From Maridesulfovibrio sp050916235 (GTDB lineage Bacteria > Desulfobacterota > Desulfovibrionia > Desulfovibrionales > Desulfovibrionaceae): a DNA stretch of 64,000 nucleotides. The translations under genes were made by a program, and so were the position numbers. A model generated the notes under the pieces. That model had not been told where the DNA came from. It was given only the letters and a program-made list of their open reading frames with translations, and ran no database searches. Each line of letters opens with the position of its first letter. The first letter of the stretch is position 1. This document shows positions 25,871 to 35,369 of this stretch, piece after piece. The stretch is from positions 3,658,001-3,722,000 of the forward strand of contig NZ_CP104854.1 of the NCBI RefSeq assembly GCF_050916235.1, read 5' to 3'.

Positions 25871-26788
25871 TTAAAACCGCCAGACAAATTTGGCAAGCCC
25901 CCCAAACGCGCTACCCAGATTCTGGGACGATAGCTTGCGCCCGTTGCTGTTGTAAAAAGTGTAGTTTCGTTCATAGACGTATTCAGGACCGATTGAAAAG
26001 GTCCAATGTTCGTTTGGTGTATAATCCAGATACAGGCCGAACTTTGATTGGGTCTCTTTTACATAGCCTTCAGTTTCATAGATTTTATTTGAGCCGGTCA
26101 TGGCCATGGTCATTCCGATGGTTTTATTTTTGTCGTCGCCCATATCCACCCCGATCATCTTGAGGATTTCGGTAAAGGTTTCATTCGACACGGACAGAAC
26201 CAATCCCACTTCGATATCGCCGAAAAGTTCATCATTAATAGGGCTGACGGCAACTGCTTTGACTCCGCTGCCCAGAATCGATCCTTTCCACAAATCGTAA
26301 GCAAGCCCTCCCTGCAGACCCAGACCCAAAGCTCCGGGAAAATCTTTTTCAAATGCGGAGGTGGCGGTGCAATCCAGCCAGTATATCCAGTCCTCGTTGA
26401 ATCTTCCGTTAACCAGTTGTGCCTGCAGGGTGAGATCCTGCAGATTTTCAAAAGGAGGGTTGGAACTCTTTCCTCCGCTGATCTGCCGTGAAATATCCCC
26501 CTCGTTTTCCCATATGAAATGGGACAGCCCGTAGGATAACTCAAAAATGGAATAGCCGACCCTGACAGAGTTGCGAACAACACTTACCTCGCCCGATGCA
26601 CTGCGAAAAGACGCCGGTAGTGTATAAGTGGAATCTATTGTAATATGCGGCTCTTTTCCAAATTTTGTAGGGGTGTCCATCAGACTGTTTTCCACAAGCC
26701 CTACAGGACCCAGCCCTAAAGCGGCGGCGGGTTGGGGACACAGAAAAAAGCACAGGATAGCTAACAAAATAAATTTGAAACCTGACAT
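25871..26788 (-). CDS. Predicted outer-membrane beta-barrel protein
   Basis: The 305-residue protein has a signal peptide (ILLAILCFFLCPQPAAA) and alternating-strand sequence throughout, ending in the aromatic residue Phe (GGLAKFVWRF), a typical signal for barrel insertion by the Bam complex. Strand pairs include SKFGLYLDYTPNEHWTFSIG, followed by PEYVYERNYTFY. I do not recognise a specific family; it is not an obvious porin. The ribosome site is weak. It stands alone. Confidence 0.65.
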   Translation of the reverse strand: MSGFKFILLAILCFFLCPQPAAALGLGPVGLVENSLMDTPTKFGKEPHITIDSTYTLPASFRSASGEVSVVRNSVRVGYSIFELSYGLSHFIWENEGDISRQISGGKSSNPPFENLQDLTLQAQLVNGRFNEDWIYWLDCTATSAFEKDFPGALGLGLQGGLAYDLWKGSILGSGVKAVAVSPINDELFGDIEVGLVLSVSNETFTEILKMIGVDMGDDKNKTIGMTMAMTGSNKIYETEGYVKETQSKFGLYLDYTPNEHWTFSIGPEYVYERNYTFYNSNGRKLSSQNLGSAFGGLAKFVWRF

Positions 26789-27177
26789 CTATATTCTCGG
26801 CTCACATCATAGTCAGCTTCTTTAAGCGTTGTTTAATTTTGCAGCAGCCTGCTTTTCTATTGCCGGCTACGTGGGTATACGATGCTATAAAACCTGTTTG
26901 TCCCAGCCCTAAAAATAAGCATATGTGATGCCTTAAGTAAAAACAATATACGTACTCCGGCTGACCAAAAGTACGTTTCAATCGGCTGATTTTTTTTGAA
27001 AGAAAATCACGTATATTTTCACGTATAGTTGCTTTTGGAAAAGAAAAGGGGAGTGGCGTTTTTGAAACCAAACGCACATAAAACACACATTCTGATGATC
27101 GGGAAAAGAAAAAGAGGAAAGGTGCTTTAGAAACCAATCACCTATGAAATCACCTGTCGGCAGTTTCAAGCCAATGA
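26789..27177. other. Intergenic region with two related small hairpins
   Basis: I see no supported gene here; the open frames lack ribosome sites and family resemblance. Two similar blocks occur: 27053-27077 (gtggcgtt, then gaaacca, then aacgcac) and 27120-27143 (aggtg, then gaaacca, then cacct). Each forms a short stem around a shared gaaacca loop and is preceded by an A/G-rich aaaagaaaa stretch. Their role is unknown. Confidence 0.45.
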
Positions 27178-27214
27178 AAAAGGGCTTAGGATTGTATCCT
27201 AAGCCCTTGAGTTG
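27178..27214 (-). terminator. Intrinsic terminator of tRNA-Ser
   Basis: On the minus strand the stem aagggcttagga with tcctaagccctt is followed by ttttt directly after the tRNA. It is almost the same hairpin as at 24767. Confidence 0.88.
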
Positions 27215-27219
27215 TTTAG

Positions 27220-27315
27220 TGGCGGAGAGAGTGGGATTCGAACCCACGTACGGGCTATGAACCCGTAACTCGATTTCGAGTCGAGCGCGTTACGGCCGGA
27301 CTTCGCTACCTCTCC
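27220..27315 (-). tRNA. tRNA-Ser (CGA)
   Basis: The 96-nt sequence folds as a class-II tRNA: acceptor GGAGAGG with TCTCTCC, discriminator G, encoded CCA, anticodon loop CTCGAAA giving anticodon CGA, a long variable arm, and the T-loop GGTTCGAATCC. CGA reads UCG serine codons. The terminator follows within a few bases. Confidence 0.96.
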
Positions 27316-27556
27316 GCATTTTAATGAAGGCCCGGTTCCGGCATGTCCGGCCTTGCGAGGAAGATTTTATATACGTTATCCAGACGATTAGCAAGGTGAA
27401 ATAACATGTTAAGGTAAATACGTTTCCTGAATACGCAGCATCAGGTGTGGCAGTATAACAATCCACTGTGCGGCGCGCAATCGTTGTGCTATCATGTCAG
27501 GCATCTGTCTGGTTTATAACGCTACTCGGAATAAATTTCAGATTCAGGAGGATATT

Positions 27557-28801
27557 GTGAAATTCTTTAATCGGTTATTGCTTTTGTTGGTTGTTCTGCT
27601 TTCATTCCTGACGGTTCCGCTGGTCTCACTTGCCGAAGAGGATCTCTCAGTGCCGGACGACTGTCCTTGCAAAGGTTCCATTTCCGGCATGGTTGAAGCG
27701 TACCGTTCGAACAAGGTCTTCAAAATGCTCATAGATGAGTCATTCAAGAATATGCGGCAGACTCCGGCCGGATACCGTGAAGGCGGGAATCCGTGGATAG
27801 GAAAATCCTTTGCCGATCTTGTTCCGTTCTTTGTTGAATGGTGCACATTTCTGCCTGAGGCAAAGGGCAGTCACGATAACGGGCTTAAGTTCATAGAGCA
27901 GATGGATCTGTTTGCGTACAAAAATCCGTTTGCACAGGCGGCCTTCCAAACTTCCCCCGGACTTGAGGTGTTTGACCGTTTTGCCTGGGAGCGCGGAAAT
28001 TTTCTTAACAGCAAGGACTCCACAAAATTTGTCCCCAAATGGCTGAGTGACCCAAGAATTGAACGAGAAGAATATGCTCTCCCGGACCCGCATGCCGCAG
28101 ACGGCGGATTCAAATCCTATAACGAATTTTTTGCCCGTACATTCAAGAACATAAACAAGGTCCGGCCCCAGACCATGCCCGAGCGGGATTATGTGATTTC
28201 TGCGCCGACCGATGCAATTGTCAACACCATACCGGCACAGCTGGTTGATGAGTCCGATACGATTCCTACAAAGGGAACTCAGAAGCTGAATATCCGCCAA
28301 CTGCTTGGTGAATCCAAATACTGGCGCAGGTTTGTCGGCGGAACGGCCATGTCCTGCATCCTGATGCCGAACACCTACCATCATTACCATTCACCGGTTT
28401 CCGGAAAGGTCATTGAAACGCGCCTGCTGGATGGAGCCCTGCTGGGTATGCAGGACTTCCCGAAATTTGTGCCGCCGACCGGCAATGTGGGCTACCACGG
28501 GGCCAGCTTCGGAGCCTTTGAGAGCTACCAGCGCGGATACTTTATCATTAATACCGGTAAATACGGCCTTGTGGGTGTGGTTCCGGTGGGACTCAGTACC
28601 GTGGGGTCGGTTGTGTTCGAGGACCGCTTCCTGACTGCGCAGGGGCCAGTGCAGGTCAGGCGCGGGGATGAGCTCGGGCATTTCCTGTATGGAGGGTCGC
28701 TGGTTATCCTTATCTTTGAGCCGGGCAAGTACAAGTCCGGGGCCGTAAAGGTTCGGCTCGGAAACCAGATCGGAATTTTCGATACGGATTCCAACGAGTA
28801 G
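27557..28801 (+). CDS. Exported phosphatidylserine decarboxylase-like protein
   Basis: This 414-residue protein is a diverged Psd with an N-terminal signal sequence (LLLLLVVLLSFLTVPLVSLA). The Psd core is at about 190-405: SAPTDAIVNT (Asp), MPNTYHHYHSPVSGK (His) and LYGGSLVILIF, which keeps the Gly-Ser of the self-cleavage site (GGSL rather than GGST). It may work at the outer face of the membrane on phosphatidylserine or on another carboxylated lipid or peptide. The GTG at 27557, with caggagga upstream, is the best start; the frame from 27494 would put residues before the signal peptide. The cytoplasmic-type psd lies at 16408. Confidence 0.82.
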   Translation: MKFFNRLLLLLVVLLSFLTVPLVSLAEEDLSVPDDCPCKGSISGMVEAYRSNKVFKMLIDESFKNMRQTPAGYREGGNPWIGKSFADLVPFFVEWCTFLPEAKGSHDNGLKFIEQMDLFAYKNPFAQAAFQTSPGLEVFDRFAWERGNFLNSKDSTKFVPKWLSDPRIEREEYALPDPHAADGGFKSYNEFFARTFKNINKVRPQTMPERDYVISAPTDAIVNTIPAQLVDESDTIPTKGTQKLNIRQLLGESKYWRRFVGGTAMSCILMPNTYHHYHSPVSGKVIETRLLDGALLGMQDFPKFVPPTGNVGYHGASFGAFESYQRGYFIINTGKYGLVGVVPVGLSTVGSVVFEDRFLTAQGPVQVRRGDELGHFLYGGSLVILIFEPGKYKSGAVKVRLGNQIGIFDTDSNE

Positions 28802-29023
28802 GGGCTGGTCGAGCTCGAATCGCAGCGTTGTTTTTTGTGCATTGTATGTACGGCGGCGCGGCTCATTCTGAAGCAGTTCATGGAAGCTGGATCTGATGAA
28901 GTTGCAAGTCCGGTCCGCTGTTGTGAAATATGTTTAATTATTAATTCCGCCTGATTCAGTACTGTAGTAGGGTTGGATCAGGCTGAAGTTCAGGACATTA
29001 TATCCATGGAGAGGAGAATTGAG

Positions 29024-29476
29024 ATGAAGAAGAAATTTACCAGGCGCACAATGCTTAAAAGTATGGCCGTGCTGACGGCTGCAACCGGAGTTACCATGGC
29101 AGGCGGCTTTGTCTTTGCCGATGAAACGGAAAAGAATGAAAACGGGCTTGATGAAGAGGAACGCAAGCGCAGCAAGGAAGAAAAGACGGAAGAGCGCGAG
29201 GAGCGTAAGAAACGCACCAAGGAAGAAAAATCCGAACGTAAGGATAAGGCGGCAGAAGAACGCGCAGGCAAGAAGAAGGAAAAGGACGAGGCAAGGGAAG
29301 AGCGCAAGAAGTCCAAAAAGGATGACAAGGCCGAGGATTCCGAAAAGGATAAGAAAGATAAAAAGGATAAAAAAGAGAAGAAGAGTAAGGACGATAAGGA
29401 TAGCAAGGGTAAGAAGGACAAGAAGCCCAAGAAGGATAAGAAGTCCAAGAAGGGAACCAAGGACGAGGACGAATAG
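29024..29476 (+). CDS. Tat-signal, Lys/Glu/Asp-rich low-complexity protein
   Basis: The 150-residue protein starts with a twin-arginine signal, KKKFTRRTMLKSMAVLTAAT, then a small-residue cleavage region ending GGFVFADE. All the rest (about residues 37-150) is made of Lys, Glu, Asp, Arg and Ser with almost no hydrophobics. The first half mixes Glu and Lys/Arg, while the C-terminal half is KDKK-type. Such a sequence cannot form a normal globular core and should be disordered or a single charged helix. Start ATG 29024 has gaggag upstream. No function is known; metal or mineral binding is one idea. Confidence 0.72.
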   Translation: MKKKFTRRTMLKSMAVLTAATGVTMAGGFVFADETEKNENGLDEEERKRSKEEKTEEREERKKRTKEEKSERKDKAAEERAGKKKEKDEAREERKKSKKDDKAEDSEKDKKDKKDKKEKKSKDDKDSKGKKDKKPKKDKKSKKGTKDEDE

Positions 29477-29561
29477 CTTTTGCTGTAATCGGAATCTGGT
29501 GCGCGAATCCCGAAGCTTCTGCACAGGAAGCTCAGGACCGTACCCGATCTATTTAGCGGAT

Positions 29562-29610
29562 AAAGGCTGGAACAAAGAGCATCAAGAGGTGCGCGTGTTC
29601 CGGCCTTTTC
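29562..29610 (+). terminator. Intrinsic terminator after the Lys/Glu-rich gene
   Basis: A 12-bp stem (aaggctggaaca with tgttccggcctt, one G-U pair) with a 21-base loop is followed by ttttc. Confidence 0.75.
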
Positions 29611-29675
29611 TATGGTCCATTAAAAATGCATTTTCCCAGCAATCCAGACCCATTCAACCTGCAAATTGCTTTCCC

Positions 29676-30182
29676 TTATTTCCTTTTCTGAAGAAAGAAA
29701 CTCTGCAGGATATCCCTGCATTCCTGTTCGCTGACCCCGCCAAGTACCCAGAATTTGTGGTTGGCAAAGGGGAGTTCCGTGCCTTCCATGTTTGAAACGA
29801 CTGCCCCTGCCTTTGGGTCCGGTGCGCCGAAGACTATACCGTCCACTCTGGAATGAATGATCGCGCCAAGGCACATGATGCAGGGCTCCAGCGTGACAAC
29901 GAGTATGGAACCGCGCGGAAGTCGGTAATTTTCCGCTTTTTCGCAGGCCGCGCGGATGCAGTTGATTTCCGCATGGCCGGTGGGGTCGCTGGCTGTGAGC
30001 GGGGTGTTGCTGCCGGTTGCGAGCAGTTGACCGTCTGCGGAGAACAGGGCCGCACCGATGGGGACTTCTCCGTTCCTGCGGGCCTTGAATGATTCACGGA
30101 TGGCGACGTCCATCATGGATCGCCATGTCTGGCCTGCGGGCGGGTCTGCCGGTGGGGTTCCTCTGGTAATTATGCTGGTCAT
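29676..30182 (-). CDS. tadA: tRNA-specific adenosine deaminase
   Basis: The 168-residue enzyme converts adenosine 34 to inosine in tRNA-Arg(ACG). The zinc/catalytic motif GHAEINCI (His and Glu) lies near 69-76, and LEPCIMCLGAI near 97-107 supplies the two zinc cysteines. The rest fits the cytidine-deaminase fold (GEVPIGAALF). It stands alone, with palindromic repeats upstream. Generic nucleoside deaminases are similar, but EPCxMC and the C-terminal length favour TadA. Confidence 0.9.
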   Translation of the reverse strand: MTSIITRGTPPADPPAGQTWRSMMDVAIRESFKARRNGEVPIGAALFSADGQLLATGSNTPLTASDPTGHAEINCIRAACEKAENYRLPRGSILVVTLEPCIMCLGAIIHSRVDGIVFGAPDPKAGAVVSNMEGTELPFANHKFWVLGGVSEQECRDILQSFFLQKRK

Positions 30183-30194
30183 TTTTTGCTGCCT

Positions 30195-30345
30195 TTTGGG
30201 AGCCTCCGGCGGCTCTGCGAGGCTGGTTTTGATGCGCTATGCGCTTTTTGATTATTTGAGTTGCCTCCGGCGGCCCTCCGGGGGCTTAAACCCTTTTGCA
30301 AAAGGGTTTAAGAATCCCAAAACCTTTTATTAAGGCTTCGCCACG
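30195..30345 (-). repeat. Dispersed palindromic repeat, composite (form B), copy 1
   Basis: From 30222 the order is gatgcgctatgcgctttttg, ttgcctccggcggcc, ggcttaaacccttttgc, then the reverse half aaaagggtttaagaatccc and aaaaccttttattaaggctt. The left arm matches form A, while the palindromic core (aaaccc/gggttt) is of form B. It shows that both forms belong to one family. Confidence 0.85.
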
Positions 30346-30519
30346 GTACATGGTAAATCGTCATTGTTATATGTCTTGCCGCTTCTGATTCAACTTGCTG
30401 TTTTATTTTGTAAAAAAGACTGAGTGTAATCATTGTGAAATATTTGAACTAACGAGAGCTGAATTATAAAAAAGGGGAGAGTCAGAAAACTCTCCCCCAT
30501 CTGATGATCTAATGAAGTT

Positions 30520-30612
30520 GTGCCTTACGAAGCGGCGGAGCCCCAACAAAAGGTTTTGGGAGAGTCCAGAGAACCCTTTTGCAAAAGGTTCTTTGGCCGC
30601 CGGAGGCATCTT
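30520..30612 (+). repeat. Dispersed palindromic repeat, form B, copy 2
   Basis: The order is gaagcggcggagcc, aaaaggttttgggagagtcc, agagaacccttttgcaaaag, gttctttggccgccggaggc. It lies directly at the 3' end of purQ on the opposite strand to copy 1. The palindromic core here is agaaccc/gggttct-like, changed on both sides relative to copy 1. Confidence 0.85.
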
Positions 30613-31422
30613 CTACAAAGATTTAATGTACTTTACGCCGCCTTCGAGCAGAGCCAGCCCAAGGGTGGGGATATTTCCACGGGTCCACTTGGGGTGGTTG
30701 GTGGGGTGGTTGTATGCTTCGGGGTGCGGCATGAGTCCGAGGATGCGTCCGGTGGGATCGGTCAGCCCTGCTATGCCCAGCGGAGAACCGTTGGGGTTGG
30801 CGGGGTATTCCATGGTGACTTCGCCGGTTTCGGGATCAATGTATTGCAGCGCGTGCAGGTTGTTTTCGATAATCTTGTCCATCATGGCGTCATCAGCGGG
30901 GATGATTTTACCTTCGCCGTGGCGGACAGGTACGTTAAGGGTATCAATTTCCCTGGTGAAAACACAGGGGGAATCGGGGTTGGCCTTGAGGTGTACCCAG
31001 CGGTCCTCGTACTTGGCGGAATCGTTGTAGCTCAGCGATACCTGACGGGTGAAGTATTCACCGCCTACAGCGGGCAGCAGGCCGAGCTTGACCAGCAGCT
31101 GGAATCCGTTGCAGATGCCGAGGATGACGCCGCCGTCCTCGAAGAATTTTTTGATCTGGTCCACAAGCGGGGTGCCGTCGGCGGTGTGTGCATGTTTCCA
31201 GCGGAGCGCGGCTGCCTGTGCGGCACCGAGGTCGTCTCCGTCAAGGAACCCGCCGGGGAAGATCAGGTAGTTGTATCCCTCAAGGGTCTTTTTTCCTGCT
31301 GCGAGGTCGGAAAAGTAGGTGATGTCCACTTCGTCCGCGCCGGCCTTGCGGGCGGCGTGAGCGGATTCCTGTTCGCAGTTGGTTCCGTAACCGGTGATGA
31401 CCAAAACTTTAACTCGGGCCAT
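30613..31422 (-). CDS. purQ: Phosphoribosylformylglycinamidine synthase, glutaminase subunit
   Basis: PurQ supplies ammonia from glutamine to PurL in purine synthesis. The class-I glutaminase triad is visible: Cys in LGICNGFQLL near 100-109, and His with Glu in LMPHPEAYNHP near 232-242. VITGYGTNCEQES near 8-20 is the family start. At 269 residues it is longer than the small Bacillus type (about 227) and matches the deltaproteobacterial form. A good site (ggaggat) precedes the ATG. No purL or purS is adjacent. Confidence 0.93.
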   Translation of the reverse strand: MARVKVLVITGYGTNCEQESAHAARKAGADEVDITYFSDLAAGKKTLEGYNYLIFPGGFLDGDDLGAAQAAALRWKHAHTADGTPLVDQIKKFFEDGGVILGICNGFQLLVKLGLLPAVGGEYFTRQVSLSYNDSAKYEDRWVHLKANPDSPCVFTREIDTLNVPVRHGEGKIIPADDAMMDKIIENNLHALQYIDPETGEVTMEYPANPNGSPLGIAGLTDPTGRILGLMPHPEAYNHPTNHPKWTRGNIPTLGLALLEGGVKYIKSL

Positions 31423-31712
31423 ATATTTTTATCCTCCAGATGTTGACAATCGAAATATTCAGAGACTATCTAGTCCGTGTTTAGAAGAGAGGAACATAAT
31501 TGCGGGTCAGCCTCCCGTCAACAGTCTATATTCCTCAGGACGTACCGCTAACACATTTTTTTAACGTCGGATACGCCTGAATCATGGATTGTCTGCGGGT
31601 GTGGTCCTTTTTTGTGTTTTTTCTCCTGATAGCGACTTTATTCGCTGTACATTTTGTTTTATGTAACAGCGAGATTTTAAAATAAATTGTCCGCCACGGG
31701 ACGGGAGCATTC
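31423..31712. promoter_or_regulatory. Divergent purQ-pyrG regulatory region with a leader hairpin
   Basis: This 290-bp AT-rich region should hold promoters for both nucleotide-synthesis genes. An inverted repeat at 31642-31672 (tcgctgtacat with atgtaacagcga, one bulge) lies 40 bp before the pyrG start, where a repressor site or leader structure would act. No T tract follows closely, so it is not a standard terminator. Confidence 0.4.
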
Positions 31713-33344
<1,632 letters not shown>

Positions 33345-33365
33345 CACAATCATTCAAATTACGGC

Positions 33366-33399
33366 CCGGCCGGGAGAAGCCCTGCGCGCTCCCGGCCGG
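33366..33399 (+). terminator. Strong GC hairpin between pyrG and kdsA
   Basis: An 11-bp perfect stem, ccggccgggag with ctcccggccgg, has a 12-base loop. It lacks a T tract and is only 12 bases before the kdsA ribosome site. It may weaken readthrough from pyrG, or act as an mRNA end stabiliser. Confidence 0.55.
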
Positions 33400-33424
33400 A
33401 CTTATATCAGGAGGGTGAACTCCT

Positions 33425-34237
33425 TTGACCCCCGATGAATTATATCAGAAAAGCCTGAACGGGCCGTTCATCATGGCCGGTCCGTGTGCATTGGAAACCA
33501 TAGATGTCGCCCTGCGCGCCGCAGATGTTCTGGCTGACATCGCCTCCCGTCATAATGTGACGGTAATTTTCAAGAGCTCTTTCGACAAAGCCAACCGCAC
33601 TTCCATAACTTCCTTTCGCGGTCCGGGCATGGAGGAAGGGCTCAAATGGTTACAGCGGGTCAAGGATGCGTCCGGACTGCCCGTAGTGACCGATATCCAT
33701 ACTCCTGATCAGGCCGCTCCCGTAGGGGAAGTGGTCGATGTTATCCAGATACCCGCATTTCTGTGCCGCCAGACCGATCTGCTGGTGGCCGCTGCCAATA
33801 CCGGGCGGGTCATCAATGTGAAGAAAGGCCAGTTCCTTGCGCCCAGCGACATGCGCCACGTCGTCGGCAAGCTGCGTGAAGCAGGCAACGAGCGCATCTG
33901 GCTTACCGAGCGAGGTTCCACCTACGGTTACAACAACCTTGTGGTCGACATGCGCGGCATTGCCATCATGAAGGATCTCGGCTGCCCGGTCGTGTTTGAT
34001 GCGACCCATTCGGTGCAGCTTCCCGGCGGGCTGGACGGAAAGTCCGGCGGACAGCGCCATTTCGTACCCTTGCTTTCCCGTTCTGCGGTTGCGGCCGGAG
34101 TTTCCGGAGTCTTCATGGAAGTTCATCCCGACCCGGACTGCGCACTGTGCGACGGTCCAAACAGCTGGCCGCTTGATCGGGCGGAAGATCTGATCCGCGA
34201 CCTGCTTGCCGGTTGGAGCGTCAAGTATGTCTGCTAA
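33425..34237 (+). CDS. kdsA: 2-dehydro-3-deoxyphosphooctonate aldolase (KDO8P synthase)
   Basis: KdsA joins phosphoenolpyruvate and arabinose-5-phosphate to make KDO-8-phosphate for lipid A-core. Signatures are MAGPCALE (about 18-25), FKSSFDKANRTSITSFRGPG (about 50-69), WLTERGSTYGYNNLVVDMR, VFDATHSVQLPGG and FMEVHPDPD. The length of 270 is typical. The start is a TTG at 33425 with aggagg eight bases upstream. It overlaps kdsC by 11 bp, so the two are translationally coupled. Confidence 0.96.
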   Translation: MTPDELYQKSLNGPFIMAGPCALETIDVALRAADVLADIASRHNVTVIFKSSFDKANRTSITSFRGPGMEEGLKWLQRVKDASGLPVVTDIHTPDQAAPVGEVVDVIQIPAFLCRQTDLLVAAANTGRVINVKKGQFLAPSDMRHVVGKLREAGNERIWLTERGSTYGYNNLVVDMRGIAIMKDLGCPVVFDATHSVQLPGGLDGKSGGQRHFVPLLSRSAVAAGVSGVFMEVHPDPDCALCDGPNSWPLDRAEDLIRDLLAGWSVKYVC

Positions 34238-34748
34238 GGTGCGTGCGGCTAAGATCAGGCTGCTTATCCTTGACGTTGACGGTGTTCTCACCGACGGCGG
34301 GCTTTATTACGACCATGAAGGAAATGTGATGAAGCGCTTCAACGTGCAGGACGGTCTGGGCATCAAATTTGCCCAGCAGGCCGGTCTGGAACTTGCCGTC
34401 ATCACCGGGCTCAACCACGGGGCCGTGGAAAAGCGCATTTCCGAACTGGGCATTACCGAATATTATCCCGGGCATAAGGAAAAGCTTCCCTTTTATGAAA
34501 AGCTGCTCAGCGAAAAGGGGCTTACTGACGAGGAAGTAGCTTATCTCGGTGACGACTGGATTGACGCGCCGGTCATGCTCCGCGTGGGGCTGCCCATGAC
34601 TGTCAGAAATGCCCAGCCTGAAATATTCGGAATTTCCAGATGGATTTCTTCCAAGGAGGGCGGTCACGGCGCAGTGCGTGAGGCTATTTCCTTCATTCTT
34701 GATGCACAGGGAAAGCTTGCTTCCATCTGGCGGGAGTGGGCTGAATAG
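34227..34748 (+). CDS. kdsC: KDO-8-phosphate phosphatase (HAD family)
   Basis: KdsC removes phosphate from KDO-8-phosphate, the step after KdsA. The HAD motif I LLILDVDGVLTDGGLYY and the late acidic motif YLGDDWIDAPVM are intact, and FNVQDGLGIKF is characteristic of KdsC. It is a C0-type HAD without cap, forming tetramers. I take ATG 34227, with ggag nine bases before it, inside the end of kdsA. The lptC start follows its stop codon without a gap. Confidence 0.95.
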   Translation: MSAKVRAAKIRLLILDVDGVLTDGGLYYDHEGNVMKRFNVQDGLGIKFAQQAGLELAVITGLNHGAVEKRISELGITEYYPGHKEKLPFYEKLLSEKGLTDEEVAYLGDDWIDAPVMLRVGLPMTVRNAQPEIFGISRWISSKEGGHGAVREAISFILDAQGKLASIWREWAE

Positions 34749-35339
34749 ATGGGCCGTATCGGCTTTATTCTTTTTTCCGTTCTGGCCGTTGTCGCAGGCC
34801 TTGCGGCAGGGACCATGCTGGGCAAGAAGTACGGAGTGTATCCGCACATGGCCCGCCATACTGTGGAACGGGCTCTTCTGGCAGATCAGAACAAGTCCGA
34901 CATCTCCGCGGAGGAGATCGAGCTTATTCAGGGAACCGGCGGTGACGTGGAGTGGATTCTTCGTGCCGGAAGCGCCGACTACGATCAGGAAAAAGGGCTG
35001 GTCATAGCCGACAAACCGAGGGTAACCTACTATCTGGGCCGGGACCGTAAGGAAGTTTTCGTTCAGGCACTGCACGGCGAGGTCAGCCAGAAGGGTGAAG
35101 GGCTGAGGCTCTGGGACAACGTTGAAGGTCATTACAATGACATGGCTCTCAAGGCCGAACGTCTCAATTTCATCCCCAAGGACAATCTTCTTTTTCTTGA
35201 GGGCAACGTGAAGGTGCAGAGCCCCACGGCCTATATACATTCCGATAAGATCAAGGTTGACCTTGTCACCCGTGAAATAATGATTGAAGACGGCATGGAA
35301 GCCCTGATATCACCTAACATGGTGGTTATGCCCGAATAA
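34749..35339 (+). CDS. lptC: LPS export ABC transporter periplasmic protein LptC
   Basis: The 196-residue protein has one N-terminal membrane anchor (IGFILFSVLAVVAGLAAGTM) followed by the LptC/OstA-like beta-jellyroll (LRLWDNVEGHYNDMALKAER, FLEGNVKVQSPTAYIHSDKI). It links the LptBFG ABC transporter to LptA in the bridge that carries LPS to the outer membrane. It begins immediately after the kdsC stop, consistent with one operon from kdsA. Confidence 0.9.
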   Translation: MGRIGFILFSVLAVVAGLAAGTMLGKKYGVYPHMARHTVERALLADQNKSDISAEEIELIQGTGGDVEWILRAGSADYDQEKGLVIADKPRVTYYLGRDRKEVFVQALHGEVSQKGEGLRLWDNVEGHYNDMALKAERLNFIPKDNLLFLEGNVKVQSPTAYIHSDKIKVDLVTREIMIEDGMEALISPNMVVMPE

Positions 35340-35369
35340 CGGGATAAAACAGCAGAAGCGAGCATCCAT

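Noticed and set aside
26802..27247. Two open frames of 111 and 89 codons upstream of and overlapping tRNA-Ser
   Set aside because: No ribosome site, no family resemblance, low-complexity Phe/Ser sequence from A/G-rich DNA, and one overlaps the tRNA.
29109..29795. A 228-codon arginine-rich frame overlapping the Lys/Glu-rich gene
   Set aside because: It is the out-of-frame reading of A/G-rich codons and has no signal or ribosome site; the Tat-signal frame is better supported.
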